Shown one piece after another: positions 57,101 through 64,000 of a stretch of 64,000 bases of DNA. The position numbers were made by a program, and so were the translations under genes. The notes under the pieces were generated by a model that was given only the letters and a program-made list of their open reading frames with translations, had not been told where the DNA came from and did not search any database. Where the stretch lies: assembly GCA_001643675.2 (NCBI GenBank), contig LSRY02000063.1:217501-281500 (forward strand), in the 5' to 3' direction. The DNA is from Monocercomonoides exilis. Taxonomy: Eukaryota; Preaxostyla; Oxymonadida; Polymastigidae. Position 1 is the stretch's first letter. Each line of letters begins with the position of its first letter.

Positions 57101-60100
57101 TTCCTCCTCCATTTCCCTTCTCACTGACCCCATACATCTCTCCTCCTTCAATCTCGAGTTTCTGGTCTTGTCCAATAACACCCTGAATCGCTCCTCCATC
57201 TCCACTTGAAAGCAAGCATCCACTGAAAATGGTTCGATTGACAATGCTGTTTCTCGCCTTGTTGATGTTGATTACAGATCCTTTGTTCCTTCCTGTGCTT
57301 TCAAACTTCGAGTCACTTATCAGCAATTCCGAATCACTTTCTGCATTTATCAGACCAGATTCTGCGCTCAACACATCGGTGCAAACAAGATTTACTGCTT
57401 TGACTTTTGCATCCATTTGAGCGCAGATGATCATGGGTTCTTTGAACGTCAGGCTATCGACTTCCACATCGTTCAATTCAACTTTTCCATTCTTTACAGC
57501 AATAAGAGAGTATCCAATCTCCAAAACTGAACTGCTTCTCTTCACAAGTGATGATGATATCTGCAGGCTTCCTTCGACTTCCTCTCCCACAACAAACACT
57601 GCTGTTTGTGATGATTGCAGCCATGCCTCCAAAGACAAGCTCACAAGACTTATCCCAACATCACTCATCACCTCAATCACTCCACTCTGCTCGCTTCCAT
57701 TTCCAACAACTCTTATTTCTGATTTTCCACTCACTCCACTGATGCTGTTTTCTTCATCTCCCCTCAAACTCAAACACTCCAAAAGGGAATACGATGAAGC
57801 TATTGTCAATTTGTGCACTTTTTCCTGTTGAGCGAGAGAAAACTGCATTGTTTTGCACGGATAGTCTTCAAAGCCACACACTCCAACATCCACTCCGTTG
57901 CTTCCAACATTCACTCTTTCTCCTCTTTCTCTCAGGCAATAAACAAGCGGGATGACCACCTCTGGTGTTCCTTCATCTGCACCCATTGCTTCGTTAACAG
58001 TGAATAATGAGGAATAATATGCAATTCTTTCTCTTGTGACACTTGCTTTCAGATTTGGAGAATACACATAAACATCTTTCCCAAACAGCGCACTGTTATT
58101 CTCAAATCCTGGATTCGAAATCACAAAATCATCTGCTGCGTTTGTCAGCTTCAGATAGATGCATCCTCCTCTCCCTTTGTCATTTTGCACATTTCCCTCT
58201 CCATCATTAGCCACACAGTTTTTCATTGTAGTGATCAACCCTTCTTTCCCTATCGACAATTGACTTCCCTCAGCAAGCGTCAAGGCAGCCATCCCTCCAT
58301 TTCCATTCAAGCATCTGCATCCACAAACCGTTGTGTTTTTCCATTCAAGGCGCTCCTCTCCTTTGAATACCTTCGATATCAAGGCTCCATCTCCAACTTT
58401 TCTCACAATCTCTGTGATGTTTCCCCCATGGACACATATCTCTCCACAGTTGCTCGTCGACAAAAGGCAGCAGCCTGAAAAGATAATGTTCTTGACTTCA
58501 CAATCATCGAGAGAGATTCTGCCTTCATCAGCACTTAGAAAAGGCCTGTTGAAAATACCATCAGGCATATCACTTGTGATCACGCATTTATCCAGATGCA
58601 CAAATCCAAACATTCCAGTCACCTGAAAAAGAAATGAATTGTTGGAAATGCTTGAGCTGTGAATAAGTGTGAATAATTCCATCTCAATTGAGCCATATTC
58701 AACGAAAAACAATGACCCGGATTCTGTGTGACTCGAAATGTTCACTCTGTCCAATCCATCGCTCTTCTTCAACAAAACACTTCTTCCTCCCACTTCTATT
58801 TCGGTTTCCTCAAAGCATTCGCTTGCCAATCTTATTGAATGGTGCTTGAAACTTACCCACTGATTCATTGCAAATCCAATTGTTCGGCATTCATCATCAG
58901 TTCCTCCACAGTCGTTGTGGTCTCCTCCAGACTTCGCTGAATTCACAAGGATTGGATCTGGACTTGCATTTGGGTCTGGAAGCCATTCACTTCTGTCAAC
59001 ATTTGTTGTAACTCTGTTATTTTTATTTGAAAGCGAAAAAGAACATCTGACGCAATCGGAAGTCACTTTTGTGCTATCTGTATTCCAGTAATGAATGTCA
59101 TGTCCTTCATTTGAGTCAGCAGAATTGTTTTGAAAAAAACAATATTTAATATGCAATATTGATCTGTCCAACGGTATTGATTGCGATATTGCACCAGAAT
59201 GACTTTGTGCATGAGAATTTGCAAAGCTGCAATCTGTTGCCAAAGACTTTTCTTTCAAATTGTGCGTGTGAATAGATCCACCATAAATAACTGATTCACA
59301 ATTTGAAAATGAACTTGAACATAATTGCAGTATTCCATGTTCGCAATTTAGTGCTCCACAGTAATTATTTGTGTTGCAATTAAAAAACATACATCCATAA
59401 ATGCTAAACAAACCATAAAACAAACAAATTGCTCCACCAAATGAAATTGATGTCAAATTAACATAACACTTTGAAAAATTTGTGTTCACAATGATGCAGA
59501 CAAATTGATTGTCATGATATAAGGCTCCTCCTCTTGCATATGTATTTTTATCGTTCTTTGTGCTGCATCCAGAAAATGAACAATCTGTCACTTTCAGATT
59601 GGCTGATCCTGTCACTGATATTGCTCCTCCATACCGATCTGAAGAAGAGCAGTTGGTGAATGTGCATCCAACAAACACAATATCTCCAGATATAAATGAT
59701 GGTAAAGGACTTGTAACAGGCTGATCTTTGTATGAGTTCTTGGTTTCAGCAAAGGTGGTGTTCGTCGAAACAAATCCGCTTCCCCTTTCCGCTCCAACAA
59801 TCACTCCATCGAATGTGTTGGCACAATTGCTAAAAATGCATCCAGATACAACGTTTTTCTGCAAAGTTTGCTTCAATGCACTTTTTGCTGCAAATGCTGG
59901 CTTTTATCGCGCTGTGATGTTTATGAATTCGCACATGTGAACATCAACTTGTGAAAATAGTTCGCTTCCCACAAATGGCGAGGTGGAGGACACCACAATG
60001 TCTGAAAAGATTGAAGAAGCCATTTCAACGAATCCAACATCAATTTTGCTTTTTTCTTGGGCTGTTGTTGTTTACACAAGGCATGGGAACGCATTGCAGT

Positions 60101-60575
60101 TTTCATTATTAATTGCAGAAATGTTGTTCATTGCAACTCCACTTTGGCCACAGCAGATTGGCGAATAATATTCTTTGCTGAACATTTCCAATAAGCAATT
60201 CGAAAGAAAAAGAATCGACCTTTCGGCCTTTAGTACTGGCATTCCACTGAAATGTGCTCTTATTGCTATCATGTGAAAATAGATCGATGAATTTGCCAAC
60301 ATTATGCAAGACTCAAGCTTTGATGAAATTATTGCTTTTTCCAGACAATCATTTTTCCTCCGTTGAATAGCAACAGAATCATTCTTAAATTTTCCTTCAT
60401 AATCATTTTTAAATAAATTATTCTTTTCGTTATCGTTCAATTTTGATGGATCGGTTTCCTTCCAGCTCATTTCAGTAAATTTCGAATTATTTTGTACCTC
60501 GAATGCAAACAAATTTGAAAAGGCGAAAAACACACAAAACAAAATTGAACATCTGAAAACGTAAGGATGCCACAT
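48198..60575 (-). pseudogene. Second giant beta-helix pseudokinase protein, one frame with four in-frame stops
   Basis: From the ATG at 60575 (MWHPYVFRCSILFCVFFAFS, a signal peptide) to the TGA at 48198 the same frame persists for 4126 codons. It contains premature stops: TAA 60074-60072, TAA 59906-59904, TGA 53792-53790 and TAA 52778-52776. No frameshift is present. Eight cap motifs (CG...(Y/P)PC type) start modules near 58940, 57900, 56720, 55500, 54310, 53230, 52320 and 51150. The transmembrane helix and cytoplasmic part are strongly similar to the intact paralogue at 32437-41790: the WRRAEKEAEKKNEERIKKRV helix, Ser clusters, RWKAPELV and VFSIGMMVWECVTLKMPFG. HRD and DFG are absent here too. 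It is most simply a recently silenced gene. Readthrough, or a 30-nt intron spanning the last stop, is possible but unproven. Confidence 0.75.
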
Positions 60576-61818
60576 TTTTCTTGCAGGCAAACAGGGAGCA
60601 GGACAACTTGGAAGCAATTTGTTTGATTGATCCTGTGAGATATAATATAAAGATTTGAATTCCTGAATGCCCTTTATTTAGAAATTGAAGGAATCAAAAA
60701 AATAATGAAAAGAAAAAAAATCTTTGTTAATCCATATGTTTTTTTTTAAAAATTGAATAATACCTGTTTCTCTGCAAAATAAGGCAAATACATCAAATAG
60801 AGTAGAATTCTTTTCAATTTTTGAATAATCAAGATTAACATAAATATAAAGAAAATTCAAAAAAATAAAAAAATCTCTCCTTTTCCTCTTGCAATAACCA
60901 TTAGAAACAACAACCACAAAGAAATCAATGTCGCATGTTCATACCAATTTGGCTACAATCTTCCAATAAGGTGTGTAATTATTTGCATTTGACAGAAAAA
61001 ATAAATAAATAAATAAATAAAATATGAACAATCAATAACAGTTTCAAAAAGCATACACAACATTCATTACGAGAGATGAATCATATGAAGGTGATGGAAT
61101 GCTGGCATTCTCATTCCAAGAATAACCAAAAATAAGGCTTTTCGCATTATTTGCTCATAAACAGCTTGAAGAAGAAGCTTTTTCACCTCTTTGAAAGGAT
61201 GGAATCATGCAGTTTCATTTTTAATATTTTTAAGCTTCTTTCCATTCAATGCATCGAAAAATAACAATTCAAATGAAATATTTGTTGATTGACGTATCAT
61301 CAGAATAAAAAAACACTTTTTTGAAACTTTATTCTACAAGAATGGAAATTTCTTCTTGGAATTTTTAAACCTTTAAATCATTTTCTTTTGCAGGAGCAAA
61401 AGTTAACTTATTCAATTTTCCATAAATTGTTATGGGTATATTTTTTTGTTAGCTAAATCCATTTCGTTAATCGTAAACATAGAGATAAAGAAAAAAAGAA
61501 TGCCAAATTTATTCTTTCAAATGATCTCATAAAAATTGGCATTCTTTTTACCTGGTAAGTTGTTAACTATTATATTTCTCTTTTATCTATTTATTGATCT
61601 GCACAATAAAAAGATGAACGCAAACGAATATAAATGCTTGTCAAAAATGTGCATCAATATAATCAAAAAATCAAAGCTATTCTTTTTTAAAAAAAGAAAG
61701 AAAGTCATAATAATATTTTTACAGAGAATTCTAAGATATAATTGACAACGACCACTTTCCTTGCACTCATTCAAATGAACACAACAATCTTCGAAGAAAA
61801 TACAAAAATAAACAAACA

Positions 61819-61856
<38 letters not shown>

Positions 61857-61873
61857 TCAAATATGAAAGTGCT
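60576..61873. other. Spacer between the broken giant gene and the GHKL gene
   Basis: AT-rich with short open frames. A CT dinucleotide run lies at 61826-61852, just past the 3' end of the GHKL gene. No gene is recognised. Confidence 0.45.
61826..61852. repeat. (CT)n microsatellite
   Basis: About a dozen CT units in perfect tandem, just downstream of the 3' end of the GHKL-ATPase gene. Confidence 0.9.
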
Positions 61874-64000
61874 TCATTTTTTCTCTTTGATGGCTTTTGT
61901 GTTTCTCAGTCCCTTATCCTTCGGAGCAGACACCAAAGCAGACTGCTCGATGGGAATAGAAAGTGGCCTCAACTTCATCTTTTTGCTCTTTTCAAGCAGA
62001 GAAGGAGACTCATGAAGTGTCTGAGGAGAAGAGGATGAAGAAAGAGTTGAAGATGAGAGAGGAGATGAAGATGGCACTGCTGATGAAGAAGAAGAAGAAG
62101 AAGAAGAAGAAGAAGAAGAAGAAGAAGAAGAAGAAGAAGCATCCAATGATGTATTTGTGGAAGCAGTCTGTTCCATTTGAGGAGGAGGAGGAGGCTGAGC
62201 CACAGCGCCAAGAGTGTCGAGGATGATCAGGTTGTCAAGCGATTCAGACGATGCGGCTGTGCTTGGCTGACTGCGAGGAGCAAGTGGAGGAGAAGAAGAA
62301 GATGATGATGATGAAGCAGGAGGAGAGGAAGAGGAGGAAGAAGAGGAGGAGGAAGAGGAGGTAGGAGATGATTCGAGGGAGAGTGTTGAGGTGAGCACAG
62401 TGTCTGTCACACCGACTGTCGACGAGGCAATTTGCGACTTTGCTTCTCCGCTGGATTTGGGTGTGGAACGCTGGCTGCTCCCACTCGATGAATTTGTCTG
62501 TGGTGGATTGATAAAATAAATAAATAAATGGATGAATGAATAATGGGGAAAGTGAAGAGGAGGAGTTTTGACAATGCAAATTTGTTTATTAAAAAAAATA
62601 AAAATTAAAATTAAAAAATAAAAATTTAATAATGTAAATATTTCGAAATAAACAATCTTTCAACAATTTCTTACTCTTTCTCTCTTTCTCTCTTTCTCTC
62701 TTTCTCTCTTTCTCTCTTTTTCTCTTTTTCTCTATTTAATCTATTAATTTCTCCATTCATTTCCCCTCACACCGTCTCCACCATCAGCCTGAACTGCGAC
62801 GGGCATGGCACCACAATCACAAACTTCGACCCCACGCCAATCGCCGACGAAACAGTAAAAGTTCCTCCGAACTGCTTTGTGAAGAAGTATGCCTTTGTCA
62901 GCCCGTACCCTCCTCCCATCGTCCTCCGGTGCGCCACATTGCTCCCACGCACCCCGAACTCGATGACGTGGCTGATCTCGTCTTCTTCTATGCCCATCCC
63001 GTTGTCCTCCACTGTGATTGTCAGCTTCGACCCGTCGTTCACCATCGATGCATGGATCACGCTGCCGGGCAGTGAGTACTTCCGCGCATTCATCACAAGA
63101 TCCCTTTCCACGTCCTGAAAGATTGGCGGAAGATGAACCATCCCTGGCTTCACACCAGAGAATGTCAGCTCAACCACGATGTCCGTCGGCGAGCGGCGCT
63201 GCTTCTCGTCAAAGACAAGCCCAGACAGCTGCGTTGTGCCTTCTGTGGCTGCGGTCAGAACATCCTTCATGTTCTTGTCGAGTGTGGAAGTGTGGTACAT
63301 CACCCACGCATTCCCTGGAAGATGCAGCCGCTGAAGAAGCTCTCGAGACCTCAAAACCATGATTGGGAGTAGATGCTTCTCAATGTATTGAATATCTTTC
63401 CAGAAAGGTTGCGTTAGCTGAGCTGTTCTTTCTGTTGTTGAAGTCATACGAGATGATCGCGAATAATCCGAGTATTGTTTGGACATCATTGAGTGCTGAG
63501 AAAATATTACTTTTGCTTGCTGTATTTCTTGTTTTATTTTTGTTTCGAGTAATGCAGCATGCTCGAGAAGCGAAATAGTGCTCTGATGTTATGAAGTACT
63601 AATGCAATAAATGTATATATTTATAAGAAATTGAAACCGATAAAGACGAAAGACTTTGCCCGATTGTGGTGATAAGAGCAAGAGTCTCGCTAAATGCTAA
63701 AGAAAACAAATATCAAAAAATATATAGTTTCAAAGCATTGATAAATACCTTGTTCGTCAACAATGTTCATTGCGACACGACATTTTCCGATGGCATCTAG
63801 AAAAATGTCAAAATTGAAAAAACAAAAAAATTAGAAAGACAACATGCTTTGAAGTACGTTTATGATGTTCGCGAATCTTAATTAACGTAAAATGAGAATG
63901 CCCTTTCCGTTATGAAAAAATCATTGGAAATAAACACACGTATGAAAAATTAGTCTTGTTTTTTCTTCCTCTGTCAAATTAAGTTCCTTCTCAATTGTAA
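61874..64000 (-). CDS. GHKL-type ATPase (histidine-kinase-like), six exons, 5' incomplete
   Basis: The model has exons 64000-63936 (partial), 63876-63858, 63796-63749, 63696-63638, 63582-62773 and 62497-61874. The introns are GT-AG: 59, 61, 52, 55 and 275 nt. All joins keep frame, giving IREHHKHAIGKCRVAMNIVD and then TLALITTIGQSLSSLSSTIS across junctions. The HATPase domain lies in the fifth exon: N box DLVMNARKYS, G1 box VEDNGMGI and G2 box GGGYGLTKAYF. An ATP-binding kinase or sensor role is expected from the family. No classic H-box (SHELRTPL type) is seen. The last exon adds a Ser/Pro-rich tail ending NTKAIKEKK. If the 275-nt intron is not removed, a TGA at 62767 ends the protein after the ATPase domain. 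The start lies beyond the window. Confidence 0.65.
62498..62772 (-). other. Proposed 275-nt intron joining the ATPase domain to a Ser-rich tail
   Basis: The donor ACG|GTGTGAGG overlaps the apparent stop codon of the ATPase frame. The acceptor is CCACCACAG|ACAAATTC and the phase is 0 on both sides. It contains a (TCTCTTTC)n-type repeat at about 62670-62735. It is five times longer than the other introns of the gene, so the join is less certain. Confidence 0.45.
62666..62735. repeat. TCTCTTTC tandem repeat
   Basis: An octamer of CTCTTTCT type is repeated about eight times with minor changes, inside the proposed long intron of the GHKL-ATPase gene. Confidence 0.85.

Noticed and set aside
32484-58626. 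Many 60-270-codon plus-strand frames across the giant genes
   Set aside because: All are antisense shadows of the minus-strand coding frames and show no motif.
14336-60575. Reassignment of TAA/TAG to glutamine, as in some oxymonads
   Set aside because: In-frame TAA codons align with Ser, Asn or Trp in homologues rather than Gln. The 3117-codon frame has none, copy C ends properly at TAA, and one of the internal stops is TGA.
32437-60575. Bacterial polymorphic outer membrane or autotransporter proteins, implying contamination
   Set aside because: The GG-x-I and F-x-x-C style is similar, but there is a single transmembrane helix with a eukaryotic kinase-like tail and no beta-barrel. Neighbouring genes have spliceosomal introns.

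Overview
The window looks like nuclear DNA from an oxymonad-type flagellate close to Monocercomonoides. This is an inference from gene style, not a database match. The signs are short spliceosomal introns of about 52-96 nt, very large tandem beta-helix surface proteins ending in a kinase-like tail, a lineage-type helical-repeat protein family, and eukaryotic DNA transposons. Giant reading frames that run for kilobases without TAA, TAG or TGA argue for the standard genetic code. I saw no tRNA, rRNA or CRISPR array.

Left edge (1-2.6 kb): a decayed minus-strand gene with coiled-coil stretches, broken by stops and frame changes.

Mobile-element island (3.3-31.7 kb): this is AT-rich. Five Harbinger/IS5-type DDE transposase genes lie head to tail on the minus strand at a nearly constant period of 2.34-2.51 kb. 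The first interval fits once a nested insertion is removed. Copies share a phase-1 intron, with a GC donor in three copies and GT in two, and a second exon carrying a conserved W-L-P-(N/Q)-Q-W motif. Inserted in the array is a palindromic element (X, 4817-8824), which in turn holds a 3.3-kb element (Y1) with 8-bp target duplications. A related element (Y2, 19346-23131) sits in a remnant array unit. Y1 and Y2 each carry a decayed copy of the helical-repeat gene that is intact at 43.9-45.3 kb. Further right are small palindromic MITE-like families, a dead pogo/DDE_1 transposase, a dead Merlin/ISXO2 transposase, and a complete Merlin element with terminal repeats and a 9-bp target duplication.

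Gene-rich right half (32.4-64 kb): mostly minus-strand genes. A 3117-residue single-pass receptor-like protein (32437-41790) has five tandem beta-helix modules and a cytoplasmic kinase-like domain lacking catalytic motifs. A longer paralogue (48198-60575, eight modules) keeps one frame for 12.4 kb but is interrupted by four in-frame stops. Between them are the intact two-exon helical-repeat gene and smaller uncertain genes. At the right edge is a six-exon gene for a GHKL-type (histidine-kinase-like) ATPase, probably spliced to a serine-rich tail.

The host genes here look like surface sensing and signalling: beta-helix ectodomains joined to pseudokinase tails, with a GHKL ATPase nearby. The left half is a nested transposon graveyard that has also copied a host gene family.
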